A stretch of 64,000 nucleotides of DNA from Pseudomonas arcuscaelestis (GCF_016881005.1 NZ_JACOPV010000012.1:124001-188000); one strand, 5' to 3'; shown: positions 8,959-18,895, counted from the first letter of the stretch. Notes: generated by a model not told the origin, from the sequence alone. A program made the numbers and translations.

Positions 8959-10461
8959 TTACAGCCAGTAAGTGACTGCCCACCAACCCAGGCCACCCAT
9001 GACCACGGTGTACGGCAGTGCCATCCACACCATCCGCCCGTACGACAGGCGAATCAGGGGAGCAATCGCTGAGGTCAAGAGGAACAGGAAGGCGGCCTGG
9101 CCATTGGGCGTGGCGACGCTTGGCAGGTTGGTGCCGGTGTTAATGGCCACCGCCAGGGTTTCGAAGTGCTCGCGGGTCATGTGACCGTCAAGAAACGCCT
9201 GTTTGACTTCGGTGATGTAAATGGTCGCGACGAACACGTTGTCGCTGATTGCCGACAGCAGGCCATTGGCAATGAACAGCATGCCCGGTTGCTGTTCGGT
9301 CGGTAGCGCCAGCACCCACTGGATCAGCGGTGTAAACAACTGCTGATCATGAATCACCGCAACCACGGCAAAGAACACCACCAGCAACGCGGTAAACGGC
9401 ATGGCGTCCTGGAAGGCACGGCCCAGTCGATGTTCATCGGTGATGCCGGTGAACGCCGTGATCAAGACGATCACCAACAAGCCAATCAAGCCCACTTCAG
9501 CGATGTGCAAACCCAGGCCGACAATCAGGATCAGCGCAGCCAGGCCTTGCACCCACAGGGCTGCGCGTTGTTGTGTGGTGCGCTGGGCGTCGTCTTCGGC
9601 CGCGTAGCGGGCTAACACCTGGCGCACGCTATCGGGCAGCAGGGTGCCGTAGCCGAACCAACGCAGCTTTTCCAGCAATACGCAGGTCACCAGGCCCGCG
9701 ACCAGCACCGGCAGCGACACCGGCGCGACCTTGAGGAAGAAGTCCGCAAAGTGCCAGCCCATTTCATGGCCGATCAGCAGGTTCTGCGGCTCGCCCACCA
9801 GCGTGCAAACCCCACCCAGGGCGGTGCCAACTGCACCATGCATCAGCAGGCTGCGCAGGAAGGCGCGAAACTGCTGGAGGTCGTCGCGTTGTATTTGGGC
9901 GATGTCATGGTCGCTGTCCAGGTTCGACTCTTCCCGCGGATTGAACCCCGAGGCCACCCGGTGATAGACCGAGTAGAAGCCGACAGCTGCGCTGATGATC
10001 ACTGCGGTAACGGTCAGCGCATCGAGGAAGGCCGACAGGAAGGCCGAGAGAAAGCAGAACAGTAAGGCCAGGACTGCTTTGGAGCGCACCCCAAGCAGAA
10101 TCCGCGAGAACAGAAACAGCAGCAGATCCTTCATGAAGTAGATACCGGCGACCATGAACATCAACAGCAGGATCACCGGAAAGTTGTGCAGTAACTCGTT
10201 GTAGAGCGCCTCGGGCGTACTCATGCCCAGTATCAACGCTTCTATCACCAGCAAACCGCCGGGCATCAGTGGATAGCACTTGAGCGCCATACCCAGGGTG
10301 AAGATGAACTCGATCACCAGCGCCCAGCCGGTGACGACTGGCCCCAGGGTAAATAGCAGCAGCGGGTTAAGGATCAGGAACAGGCACAAGGTGGCTTTGT
10401 ACCAGCGGGGCGACTGCCCAAGGAAGTTGTGGGCCAGGGCGCCGGCCAGAGAGCGGGACAT
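8959..10461 (-). CDS. nhaB: Na+/H+ antiporter NhaB
   Basis: The 500-residue inner-membrane protein exchanges Na+ for H+. It has about 10-12 hydrophobic segments and opens MSRSLAGALAHNFLGQSPRWYK, typical of NhaB. Other diagnostic stretches are GGVCTLVGEPQNLLIG and SAISDNVFVATIYITEVKQA with NTGTNLPSVATPNGQAAFLF near the C-terminus. The length matches the family. It is a single gene convergent with zwf (38 nt apart) and divergent from the crotonase gene; I see no partner gene. Confidence 0.95.
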   Translation of the reverse strand: MSRSLAGALAHNFLGQSPRWYKATLCLFLILNPLLLFTLGPVVTGWALVIEFIFTLGMALKCYPLMPGGLLVIEALILGMSTPEALYNELLHNFPVILLLMFMVAGIYFMKDLLLFLFSRILLGVRSKAVLALLFCFLSAFLSAFLDALTVTAVIISAAVGFYSVYHRVASGFNPREESNLDSDHDIAQIQRDDLQQFRAFLRSLLMHGAVGTALGGVCTLVGEPQNLLIGHEMGWHFADFFLKVAPVSLPVLVAGLVTCVLLEKLRWFGYGTLLPDSVRQVLARYAAEDDAQRTTQQRAALWVQGLAALILIVGLGLHIAEVGLIGLLVIVLITAFTGITDEHRLGRAFQDAMPFTALLVVFFAVVAVIHDQQLFTPLIQWVLALPTEQQPGMLFIANGLLSAISDNVFVATIYITEVKQAFLDGHMTREHFETLAVAINTGTNLPSVATPNGQAAFLFLLTSAIAPLIRLSYGRMVWMALPYTVVMGGLGWWAVTYWL

Positions 10462-10620
10462 GAAAATGTATCCTAATAATTCTACAGGAGCGCAAAGTGC
10501 CGGATACAGGCCGCCAGATCAAGGTAAAAGTCCCGGTTTTGGCACAAGCGCTGCCTCGGTCCCGTTGCCAGCCTTGATATAGTCGGCAAATTGATCCAGC
10601 CCCTCTCAAGGAATGCAATT

Positions 10621-11463
10621 GTGAGCGACTACCAGGCACTCGAAGTAGAACTGACCGAATTTCAGGCATTCAAGGTCGAGCTAAGGAACAGCATCGCCCA
10701 CGTGCAGATCAACCGCCCGGAAAAGTACAACGCCATGAACGCGGCGTTCTGGAGTGAGATCGTCGAAGTTTTCAAGTGGATCGATGAAACCGACGCGGTG
10801 CGTGCGGTGGTGATCAGCGGGGCAGGCAAGCACTTCTCTTCTGGCATCGACCTGATGATGCTGGCGTCGGTGGCCAATGAGCTGGGCAAGGACGTGGGGC
10901 GCAATGCCCGATTGCTGCGCCGCACGATCCTGCGCATGCAGGCCTCGTTCAACGCCGTGGACAACTGCCGCAAGCCCGTGTTGGCAGCGATCCAGGGTTA
11001 CTGCATTGGTGGCGCCATCGATCTGGTTTCGGCCTGCGATATGCGTTACTGCAGCCAGGACGCGCAGTTCTCGATCAAGGAAATCGATATGGGTATGGCT
11101 GCCGACGTCGGCACCTTGCAGCGTCTGCCGCGCATCATTGGCGATGGCATCATGCGTGAGCTGGCCTATACCGGCCGCACGGTCGAGGCCGACGAAGCCA
11201 TGCGTATCGGCCTGGTCAATCGCGTCTACGATGATCATGCGACGCTGCTTGAAGGAGTCTTTGCCATTGCCGCTGAAATTGCGGGAAAATCACCGATTGC
11301 CGTGGCCGGCACCAAGGAAATGCTCAGCTATATGCGCGACCACCGCATCGACGATGGCCTGGAGTACATTGCCACCTGGAACGCTGCCATGTTGCAATCC
11401 GCCGATCTGCGGGTAGCCATGGCTGCCCATATGAGCAAACAGAAACCCGAGTTCGCCGACTGA
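10621..11463 (+). CDS. Crotonase-superfamily enzyme (enoyl-CoA hydratase/isomerase, likely dienoyl-CoA isomerase type)
   Basis: The 280-residue product carries the crotonase fold: INRPEKYNAMNAAFWSEIVE, then GAGKHFSSGIDLMML (CoA-binding and first oxyanion-hole segment), and AIQGYCIGGAIDLVSACDMRY (second oxyanion hole). The active-site region has FSIKEIDMGMAADVGTLQRL; Glu-Asp placement and the MAADVGTLQRLP stretch resemble delta3,5-delta2,4-dienoyl-CoA isomerases, which act in oxidation of unsaturated fatty acids. The GTG at 10621 has AAGGA 8-12 nt upstream and is preferred over a TTG at 10591. It is followed 34 nt later by nudC, possibly on the same transcript. Confidence 0.88.
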   Translation: MSDYQALEVELTEFQAFKVELRNSIAHVQINRPEKYNAMNAAFWSEIVEVFKWIDETDAVRAVVISGAGKHFSSGIDLMMLASVANELGKDVGRNARLLRRTILRMQASFNAVDNCRKPVLAAIQGYCIGGAIDLVSACDMRYCSQDAQFSIKEIDMGMAADVGTLQRLPRIIGDGIMRELAYTGRTVEADEAMRIGLVNRVYDDHATLLEGVFAIAAEIAGKSPIAVAGTKEMLSYMRDHRIDDGLEYIATWNAAMLQSADLRVAMAAHMSKQKPEFAD

Positions 11464-11496
11464 TTGCAGCGGCGGGCCCGCGCAAGGAACCGGAAC

Positions 11497-12327
11497 ATGG
11501 CTGTGCGTTGGACCACCGCAGTACTGGATACGAACCTCGCAGGCGGCTGGGCAGTCGCTCGCTGTCGCGAGGGTTTCCTGGTTGATGACAACGGTGCGCT
11601 GTTTGCGCGCGACTGGCTCAAGCGTCAAGAACTCGATGTAGCGTTCGAGCACGGTATCGGCCATTTCGATGGCCAACCGGTTTACCTGCTCGAACTCAAC
11701 AGCGCCCAGACGGTCGCCGGCTGCAGTTGGCGCGGGCTGCGCCAGTTCATGCTCGAGGGTGACTTCGACACCTATAAAATCCTCGGTTATGCCGCGCAGA
11801 TCGGCACCTGGGCCCGTGAACATCGCTTTTGCGGCAGCTGTGGTCAAGCCATGACCCAGGTTCATCTGGAGCGGGCAATGTATTGCCAGCCTTGCGACCT
11901 GCGCAGCTATCCGCGTATCTCGCCGAGCATGATCGTGCTCATCACCCTTGGCGACGAAATTCTCCTGGCCCGTTCACCACGATTTGTCACCGGGGTCTAC
12001 AGCACCCTGGCAGGTTTTGCCGAACCCGGCGAGTCGGCCGAGGACTGCCTGGTGCGCGAGGTGCGCGAAGAAGTGGCCATCGAGGTGCAGAACATTGAGT
12101 ACGTGGGCAGCCAATGCTGGCCGTTCCCGCACTCGATGATGCTCGGCTTTCATGCCGAATATGCTGGCGGCGAGATCGTCATGCAGGCGGACGAGATTGA
12201 AGATGCGCAGTGGTTCCGGGTCGATGCGCTACCGCCGTTGCCAGCGGGGCGCTCGATTGCCCGTTACCTGATCGATCTGTATGTGGCGCGCCGCTTAGGC
12301 CTGCCCGAACCAGTGTTGCCACGCTAG
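11497..12327 (+). CDS. nudC: NADH pyrophosphatase / NAD-cap decapping hydrolase NudC
   Basis: The 276-residue Nudix enzyme hydrolyses NADH to NMNH and AMP and removes NAD caps from RNA 5' ends. It has a zinc ribbon, CGSCGQAM followed by CQPCDLRSYPRI, and then a Nudix box starting GFAEPGESAEDCLVREVREE. The last Gly of the box is Ala here (EEVAI instead of EExGU), and the NudC-specific motif reads GSQCWPFPHSMM rather than SQPWPFPxS. Start 11497 has AAGGAA 8-13 nt upstream; an open TTG at 11464 is directly after the previous stop. The 3' end overlaps the convergent TauE gene by 33 nt. Confidence 0.94.
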   Translation: MAVRWTTAVLDTNLAGGWAVARCREGFLVDDNGALFARDWLKRQELDVAFEHGIGHFDGQPVYLLELNSAQTVAGCSWRGLRQFMLEGDFDTYKILGYAAQIGTWAREHRFCGSCGQAMTQVHLERAMYCQPCDLRSYPRISPSMIVLITLGDEILLARSPRFVTGVYSTLAGFAEPGESAEDCLVREVREEVAIEVQNIEYVGSQCWPFPHSMMLGFHAEYAGGEIVMQADEIEDAQWFRVDALPPLPAGRSIARYLIDLYVARRLGLPEPVLPR

Positions 12328-13074
12328 GCGCACGGTCAGGGCCAGTACCACGGTAATGAATACCGGGCGAATGAACTTGCTGCCGCCGCTGATGGCGGTA
12401 CGCGCGCCGAAGAAAGCCCCGACCATCAGCGCCGAGCCCATCGACAAGCCCACCAGCCAGTCGACCTGACCGGAAAAGATGAACACCGACAAGGCCGCAG
12501 CGTTACTGACGAAGTTCATGCTGCGCGCCACGCCACTGGCTTTCACCAGGTCGATGGGGTAGAGCAGCAGCGTGCTGACGGTCCAGAACGCCCCGGTGCC
12601 AGGACCTGCAACGCCATCATAGAAGCCCAGGGTCAGCCCCTGGGGCAGCTGCCATTTCTTCTTCACGGGTACATCGGCGTCCAGCGGCGCTTTTGGCGTG
12701 CCGCCGAACAGCAGGTACACCCCGCAGAGAAACACGATGACCGGCAGCATCTTGTTCAGCCACTCGGCTGGAAGGTAATGCGCAACGACAGCGCCGATCA
12801 ATGCACCGACGAAGGTGCCGGCCAATGCATGGCGCCACTGCGCCGGGTGAAACAGCTTGCGGCGGTAATAGGTGAATCCGGCGGTGGCCGAGCCGAAAGT
12901 CGAGCTCAATTTGTTGGTGCCCAGCACCAGATGCGGCGGCATACCAGCGGTGAGCAGGGCAGGGGTGGTCAGCAGACCGCCGCCACCGGCGATGGCATCG
13001 ATGAATCCGGCAACGAAGGCAACGGCGGCGAGAATGGCGAGGGTGGTCAGATCTACGCTAAGTTCGAAAGGCAT
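12295..13074 (-). CDS. TauE/SafE-family sulfite/anion exporter (YfcA-like membrane protein)
   Basis: The 259-residue product is an integral inner-membrane protein with about eight hydrophobic segments and the two-repeat layout of the TauE/SafE family. Marker stretches are VAGFIDAIAGGGGLLTTPAL in the first repeat and YDGVAGPGTGAFWTVS in the second. Members move sulfite, sulfoacetate or other organic anions, but the substrate here cannot be told. It is a single gene; it overlaps nudC tail-to-tail. Confidence 0.88.
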   Translation of the reverse strand: MPFELSVDLTTLAILAAVAFVAGFIDAIAGGGGLLTTPALLTAGMPPHLVLGTNKLSSTFGSATAGFTYYRRKLFHPAQWRHALAGTFVGALIGAVVAHYLPAEWLNKMLPVIVFLCGVYLLFGGTPKAPLDADVPVKKKWQLPQGLTLGFYDGVAGPGTGAFWTVSTLLLYPIDLVKASGVARSMNFVSNAAALSVFIFSGQVDWLVGLSMGSALMVGAFFGARTAISGGSKFIRPVFITVVLALTVRLAWQHWFGQA

Positions 13075-13327
13075 GGCATGGGCTTAATCGGTTGGGCACA
13101 GAAGGAGCTGCGCCTGACGGTCGGCATGTTAAAGGAGATCGGGGCTGCCTGTCAGGGAATCAGATCCTGCCACCTTCTGCGACAACCGGCCGCACCCCGA
13201 AAATAAAGGGATACAGACGTACGGGGCAATAGAGGCTGGAACCCCGACTGGCCAACATGACAAAATGTCGCGCTATCTCGACAGGCCTCGACCATGAGGC
13301 ACAACACCCTCCCAAAAGGATGGTTAC

Positions 13328-13939
13328 ATGACTGATTTACTGACCCGGCGCCAGGTCATGGCCGGGATCAGCCTGCTGAGCCTTGGTGTTCTGGCAGGTT
13401 GCGACCCCCGCTCCGGTGGTGCGCTCGACTTCAAATATGGCAAGGACATGAGCAACAAGATCCTTGGTCGCTCGTTCAAACTCAAGGACACCCAAGGTAA
13501 CCCGCGCACGTTGTCGAGCTTCTGGGGCTCCATGCCAATGGTGTTCTTCGGCTTTACCCAGTGTCCGGCCGTGTGTCCCACCACGCTGGCGCGTGCTGCG
13601 CAAATCAAGAAGATGATGGGCCGCGATGGCGGTTTCCTGCAGGTGGTGTTCATCAGCCTTGACCCTGAGCGCGACACGCCAGAGGTGCTCGATGCCTACG
13701 TCAAGGCTTTCGATCCTTCCTTCGTGGCACTGACCGGTACGCTCGAAGAGACTGCCGCCGCCGCCAAGGAATTCGGTGTGTTCTACGAGAAGGTGCCCAG
13801 TGGCGACACCTACACCATCTCGCACACCTCTACCAGCTACGTCTTCGATTCCCGTGGCCAACTGCGCCTGGGACTGTCTCATTCACTGACCGCCAAAGAG
13901 TGTACGGAAGATTTGCTCACGGTAATGGAGGTATGTTGA
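13328..13939 (+). CDS. SCO1/SenC-family copper chaperone lipoprotein
   Basis: The 203-residue protein has a thioredoxin-like fold used to deliver copper to the CuA centre of cytochrome oxidases. The N-terminus LLTRRQVMAGISLLSLGVLAG followed by Cys is a signal with a lipobox (LAGC), and its twin Arg is Tat-like. The copper ligands are visible: FGFTQCPAVCPTT (CxxxC) and a His in TISHTSTSYVFD. Redox-fold context is FISLDPERDTPEVLDAY. The start ATG has AAGGA upstream. Its stop overlaps the following PCu(A)C gene start (TGATG), so the two copper-delivery proteins are translationally coupled. Confidence 0.93.
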   Translation: MTDLLTRRQVMAGISLLSLGVLAGCDPRSGGALDFKYGKDMSNKILGRSFKLKDTQGNPRTLSSFWGSMPMVFFGFTQCPAVCPTTLARAAQIKKMMGRDGGFLQVVFISLDPERDTPEVLDAYVKAFDPSFVALTGTLEETAAAAKEFGVFYEKVPSGDTYTISHTSTSYVFDSRGQLRLGLSHSLTAKECTEDLLTVMEVC

Positions 13940-14421
13940 TGCGTTATCCAGCCCAACCTTTCAAACGCACCTTGGCCGCCCTGGCCCTGATTGGCCTGGC
14001 AATGCCGGCCATGGCCGAAACCAGCGTCACCGACGCCTGGGTTCGCGCAACCGTGGCGCACCAGCAATCGACCGGTGCTTTCATGGTGTTGACCGCCAGC
14101 ACCGACAGCAAACTGGTGGATGTGCAGTCGCCAGTGGCCGAAATTGTTCAGGTGCACGAAATGACCATGCACAACGACGTCATGGGCATGAAACAGGTGC
14201 ACAGCGTCCATCTACCGGCGGGCAAGGCTGTGAGCCTGGACCCGAACGGTTATCACGTCATGCTTATCAAGCTTAAGCAGCAGATCAAGGAAGGCGAGCA
14301 GGTGCCGCTGACGCTTGTGGTCGAAGATGCCAAGGGCCAGAAGCAGACACTCCAAATTCAGGCGCCGGTTCGTGCGTTGAACGCCGAAGCTATGCATGGC
14401 GGTCACGACCACATGCATTGA
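13939..14421 (+). CDS. Periplasmic copper chaperone PCu(A)C
   Basis: The 160-residue secreted protein has a signal peptide ending AMPAMA-ETSVTDAWVRAT. The family metal site H-M-M-H-M is suggested by VHEMTMHNDVMGMKQV and the later YHVMLIKLK, and the C-terminus MHGGHDHMH is a His/Met tail likely to bind extra copper. Such proteins hand Cu(I) to the oxidase CuA site, often with SCO. The ATG at 13939 has GGAGGT 6 nt upstream; the ATG at 13933 directly abuts that site and is unlikely. Translational coupling to the SCO gene supports a joint role. A clear terminator follows. Confidence 0.93.
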   Translation: MRYPAQPFKRTLAALALIGLAMPAMAETSVTDAWVRATVAHQQSTGAFMVLTASTDSKLVDVQSPVAEIVQVHEMTMHNDVMGMKQVHSVHLPAGKAVSLDPNGYHVMLIKLKQQIKEGEQVPLTLVVEDAKGQKQTLQIQAPVRALNAEAMHGGHDHMH

Positions 14422-14443
14422 TTGCCTGCCGACGGGGCTTATG

Positions 14444-14483
14444 AAAGCCAGGCTGCTGTCAAGGACGGTAGCCTGGCTTTTTT
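14444..14483 (+). terminator. Rho-independent terminator after the SCO-PCu(A)C pair
   Basis: An 11-bp perfect inverted repeat, AAAGCCAGGCT / AGCCTGGCTTT, surrounds a 15-nt loop and runs into a short T tract. It lies 23 nt after the PCu(A)C stop. Confidence 0.85.
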
Positions 14484-14497
14484 GTGCCAGCGACTAC

Positions 14498-15592
<1,095 letters not shown>

Positions 15593-15613
15593 GTCATTCA
15601 CTTGCAAGCAGGG

Positions 15614-16141
15614 TTACAACTTGCGGCGTCTGCCGGTGATCATCGACAGCGGCAGGTTTTCCTTCATGCGCAGGCTTTCGAACACGGCAGCGGCGATATG
15701 CACACCCACCAGCGCCAATAAGGTGTTGGCCATGTACTCGTGGATATCGCGCGGCAGTTCTTCGCCCCAGAAGTAGTCCACTTCTTCCATCAGAAAGCCG
15801 CTAACGCCCAAGCCCAGCATCAATGCCAGCATCAACACCATGACCAGGGCACCGAGCGGTGAATGGCCCAGGCGATGGTAGTCTTCGCCGCTGAGCAGCG
15901 CATGCATGTGCCATTTGAGTCGTGCCGGGGTCGGCCAGAAGTCCCGCCAGCGCGCGGCCGGTGTGCCGATAAACCCCCAGATCGTGCGCATCAGCACGAT
16001 GGCCACCGCGTAATAGCCCAGCCATCGGTGCCAGCCGTCACCCTCTTCGGTGAAGAAGTAGCCGCCCACGAAAGCCAGCACCAGCGACCAGTGGCAGAAT
16101 CTGACCAGCGGGTCCCATAGGCGCAGGGTTTCGTCGTGCAC
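15614..16141 (-). CDS. Cytochrome b561-like diheme membrane protein
   Basis: The 175-residue product has four hydrophobic segments with His residues placed as heme ligands: RFCHWSLVLAF, DGWHRWLGYYA, MHALLSGEDYHRLGHS and LALVGVHIAAAVFE. This is the Ni/Fe-hydrogenase-type cytochrome b/b561 pattern; it would pass electrons across or within the inner membrane. The start is a GTG one base after the stop of the PepSY gene (TGAAGTG), showing a two-gene operon. The donor and acceptor cannot be inferred. Confidence 0.88.
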   Translation of the reverse strand: MHDETLRLWDPLVRFCHWSLVLAFVGGYFFTEEGDGWHRWLGYYAVAIVLMRTIWGFIGTPAARWRDFWPTPARLKWHMHALLSGEDYHRLGHSPLGALVMVLMLALMLGLGVSGFLMEEVDYFWGEELPRDIHEYMANTLLALVGVHIAAAVFESLRMKENLPLSMITGRRRKL

Positions 16142-16142
16142 T

Positions 16143-16406
16143 TCAGTCGATCTCTTCTTTCACCTTTTTGCCAGTGACCGGATCGAAGTAGATTTCGACT
16201 TTGCGCTTGTCTTTGTTCCAGCCGTAGATCTCGTAACAGTTGCCATCGGTGATCTTGAACTTCTTGATCTCGTAGCCCTGCTTTTTCAGCTCTTGCTGGA
16301 AGTTGTCCGGGTCTTGCCACTGGACCTTGTCAGCTTTGGAACACTCGGTCTTGGCCAGCGCCAGCGGGCTGGACAACAGCAGTGCAACGAGCAGAAGAGT
16401 ACGCAT
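16143..16406 (-). CDS. Secreted PepSY-domain protein
   Basis: The 87-residue protein has a signal peptide, MRTLLLVALLLSSPLALA-KTE, and a single PepSY-like domain with NFQQELKKQGYEIKKFKITD, YEIYGWNKDKRKVEIYF and DPVTGKKVKEEID, the usual DPxTGxV ending. The ATG at 16406 with GAGGG upstream is chosen over the longer frame. It is followed by the cytochrome b gene after one base. PepSY/cytochrome b pairs are common in pseudomonads; the PepSY protein may be a periplasmic partner of the cytochrome. Confidence 0.87.
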   Translation of the reverse strand: MRTLLLVALLLSSPLALAKTECSKADKVQWQDPDNFQQELKKQGYEIKKFKITDGNCYEIYGWNKDKRKVEIYFDPVTGKKVKEEID

Positions 16407-16476
16407 GAGAAGCCCTCGTGATGATGAAAACACGTGGCAGCACAGCTATGGGGCCTGCCTCGGTAACGGCGTCAGT

Positions 16477-16701
16477 TCAGCGAAAACGCGGAAGGGGTCG
16501 GTCGACCCTCAGCGAGGTCAGGGTTTTTTTGACCAGTGCTTCGTCAGCTTCCACTGCCTTGAGGCTGGCGCGGATTCTGCCGGCGACCGGTACGTCACCT
16601 TGGCGGTCTATCCAGTCGGCAATTTCCTTGCAGGCCGAGGCCAATGTGGCTTGCCGATGATCGATCAAGGTCAACAGAGTGGTGATGTCTTTTTCGGACA
16701 T
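16477..16701 (-). CDS. Small alpha-helical protein of unknown function
   Basis: The 74-residue product begins MSEKDITTLLTLIDHRQATL and is rich in charged, helical sequence with no signal or membrane segment. It has a strong AGGAGG ribosome site 8 nt before the ATG, which argues for a real gene. I do not recognise a family. It stands alone between the PepSY gene and the divergent sotB gene. Confidence 0.72.
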   Translation of the reverse strand: MSEKDITTLLTLIDHRQATLASACKEIADWIDRQGDVPVAGRIRASLKAVEADEALVKKTLTSLRVDRPLPRFR

Positions 16702-16954
16702 GATTCATTCCTCCTATCACGGCGTTCAGTGTAGCAGCGGCCATGGAAACTGCCCTGGTCGTTCAGACCAGCAGCGCGGTTGTGACAGGCCGGGTCCTGG
16801 CGTACTATCCTTGCCAGCAAGCGATACTCCGCATACTTATAACCAATTCCTCAGCGCACACGCTTCCACTCATGCCCGATGGGCCTGGGTGCTTCAGGCT
16901 GGGCGCAATTTCGCGTTCGGCATCTGCAATCGATCTGGAGTAACACCCCCAACG

Positions 16955-18130
16955 ATGAATACACCCGTGGATGCGCGAGCCGGCAGCTGGCTCAGTGTGA
17001 TAGCCCTGGCCCTGGCGGCGTTTATTTTCAATACCACCGAGTTTGTGCCGGTGGCGCTGCTCAGCGACATTGGTGCAAGTTTTCAGATGTCCACCGCCCA
17101 GGTCGGCTTGATGCTGACGATCTACGCCTGGGTGGTAGCGCTGGCGTCACTGCCGATGATGTTGCTGACGCGCAATATCGAACGGCGCAAGCTGCTGATC
17201 ATTGTCTTTGTACTGTTTATCGTCAGCCATTTGCTGTCGTGGTTGGCGCAGAGCTTCGCCATTCTGTTGCTCAGTCGTATTGGCATTGCGTTGGCGCATG
17301 CCGTGTTCTGGGCTATTACCGCATCCCTTGCGGTACGGGTCGCGCCACCGGGGCAACAGGCCAAGGCACTGGGCTTGCTGGCAACCGGCACGACGCTGGC
17401 GATGGTGATGGGCATTCCGCTGGGTCGGGTAGTCGGCGAGGCCTTGGGCTGGCGCATCACTTTCCTGGTGATTGCCGGGGTCGCGTTGGCGACCTTGATT
17501 TGCCTGGTCAAGTCGCTGCCGCTGTTGCCGAGCCAGAACTCGGGCTCTCTGCGCAGTGTGCCGGTTCTGTTCAAGCGCCCGGCACTGGTGACCGTGTATG
17601 TGTTGGTGGCCCTGGTGATTGCCGCGCAATTCACCGCTTACAGCTATATCGAGCCGTTCGCCTTGAACGTGGCGCAGGTTAGTGGCGAATGCACTACGTT
17701 GCTTTTATTGCTGTTTGGTGGCGCAGGCGTGTTCGGGTCGGTGCTGTTCAGCCGTTACAGTGAACGCTTCCCCAGCGGCTTCCTGCTGGCCGCTATTGGC
17801 ATTCTGGCGACCTGCTTGCTGCTGTTGCTGCCCCTGTCGGGGGACTTCGGCCTGCTCGGCACCTTGAGCATGTTCTGGGGCGTGTCGATCATGTGCTTCA
17901 GCTTGGCGTTGCAGTCCAAGGTGTTGCTGCTGGCGTCGGATGCTACCGACGTGGCCATGGCGATGTTTTCCGGCATTTACAATATCGGGATTGGCGCCGG
18001 AGCCTTGATCGGTAGCCTGGTCAGCGTGCACATGAGCTTGGCCAATATTGGCCTGGTCGGTGGATCGCTTGCGCTGATCGGTTTGTTGTTGTGCGGGGTA
18101 ACGACTTATCGCTTCAGCCGCTGCGCCTGA
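16955..18130 (+). CDS. sotB: Major facilitator superfamily sugar efflux transporter SotB
   Basis: The 391-residue product has 12 predicted membrane segments and matches the SotB/YdeA arabinose-efflux family over its whole length. Examples are LALAAFIFNTTEFVPVALLS in TM1, LMLTIYAWVVALASLP, TASLAVRVAPPGQQAKALGL and the C-terminal ATDVAMAMFSGIYNIGIGAG. It exports sugars or drugs in exchange for protons. The open frame begins at 16679, but conservation starts at the ATG at 16955; its GGAG is about 14 nt away, so the ribosome site is weak. It is convergent with ytfE, 33 nt apart. Confidence 0.92.
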   Translation: MNTPVDARAGSWLSVIALALAAFIFNTTEFVPVALLSDIGASFQMSTAQVGLMLTIYAWVVALASLPMMLLTRNIERRKLLIIVFVLFIVSHLLSWLAQSFAILLLSRIGIALAHAVFWAITASLAVRVAPPGQQAKALGLLATGTTLAMVMGIPLGRVVGEALGWRITFLVIAGVALATLICLVKSLPLLPSQNSGSLRSVPVLFKRPALVTVYVLVALVIAAQFTAYSYIEPFALNVAQVSGECTTLLLLLFGGAGVFGSVLFSRYSERFPSGFLLAAIGILATCLLLLLPLSGDFGLLGTLSMFWGVSIMCFSLALQSKVLLLASDATDVAMAMFSGIYNIGIGAGALIGSLVSVHMSLANIGLVGGSLALIGLLLCGVTTYRFSRCA

Positions 18131-18163
18131 GCGCCTCCCCGCACTGTTGAACAGTGGCTTGAA

Positions 18164-18838
18164 TCAGTGCACTGAATCGAGCGCTTTGATGAACAGCACA
18201 TTGTTTTCCAGGTGAATGTGCTGCATCAGGTCATCGCGAAACTCCAGCAGGCCACGGTACAAGGCGCGCCAGGTGTTGCAGGCGTCTGCAGGTGGGTTGA
18301 TGTTGTTGGTCAGCGTCAACAGGATGTCCAGGGCTTCACCGTGCTGGTCGTGCTCCAGGCGCAACACTCTGATGGGTGGTGCGGCGCGCTCACCTACGCC
18401 TTGTTGCAGCAGGGGGAAGAGAATTTGTTCTTCCTTGAGCATGTGGCCTTCTAGTTCCTGCTGCATGTCCTGAAGATGGTTGGCCAAGCCGTTGGGGCAG
18501 GAGCTGCGTGCGCCATGTACCTGCTCTACACGGCGTGCCAGGCGGATCAGCTCCGGCAATTGTTGACGGTGACGGTCGTGGTAGCGCGAGAGAATGTGCG
18601 CGATCAACTCGGCTTCCGGCAATTGGCGCCAGTCTTGTGCGCTGGCACCGCTGTCTTGCAACTTACTCAGGGCTTCGGCGATCAGCGTCGGGTCCAGTTG
18701 TTTGCCCAAGGCCGCTTCGCGCAGGGTTTTCTGCCCGCCGCAACAAAAATCCAGGTTGAAGCTGTGAAAAATTCGAGTCGCGCCGGGGATGTCGCAGGCC
18801 AGTTGACCGAGGCTTTTTTCGAGAAGTATCTGGCTCAT
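18164..18838 (-). CDS. ytfE: Iron-sulfur cluster repair di-iron protein YtfE (ScdA/DnrN)
   Basis: The 224-residue cytoplasmic protein repairs Fe-S clusters damaged by nitric oxide or peroxide. An N-terminal ScdA_N-type domain has FHSFNLDFCCGGQKTL (conserved Cys pair). The hemerythrin-like four-helix domain supplies di-iron ligands in IAHILSRYHDRHRQQLPEL, MLKEEQILFPLL, EHDQHGEALD and DDLMQHIHLENNVLF. The ATG has AAGGAA upstream. It is divergent from norR, and the shared region holds a good sigma-54 promoter pointing at ytfE with an upstream GT-N7-AC palindrome, so nitric-oxide induction by NorR is likely. Confidence 0.95.
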   Translation of the reverse strand: MSQILLEKSLGQLACDIPGATRIFHSFNLDFCCGGQKTLREAALGKQLDPTLIAEALSKLQDSGASAQDWRQLPEAELIAHILSRYHDRHRQQLPELIRLARRVEQVHGARSSCPNGLANHLQDMQQELEGHMLKEEQILFPLLQQGVGERAAPPIRVLRLEHDQHGEALDILLTLTNNINPPADACNTWRALYRGLLEFRDDLMQHIHLENNVLFIKALDSVH

Positions 18839-18879
18839 CAGGGTTCCTTGGTAGGGATTGCAAAGGTCACCTTGCTGAT

Positions 18880-18895
18880 TGCATTGCCTGTGCCA
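18880..18895 (-). promoter_or_regulatory. Sigma-54 promoter for ytfE
   Basis: Read on the minus strand the site is TGGCACAGGCAATGCA. It has the invariant GG and GC separated by exactly 10 nt and matches the TGGCAC-N5-TTGCW consensus at all but one position. It lies 42-57 nt before the ytfE start codon. NorR, encoded divergently, is a sigma-54 activator, which fits. Confidence 0.85.

Noticed and set aside
18142..18156. CACTGTTGAACAGTG between sotB and ytfE as a terminator
   Set aside because: The stem is short and AT-balanced, and no T run follows on either strand.
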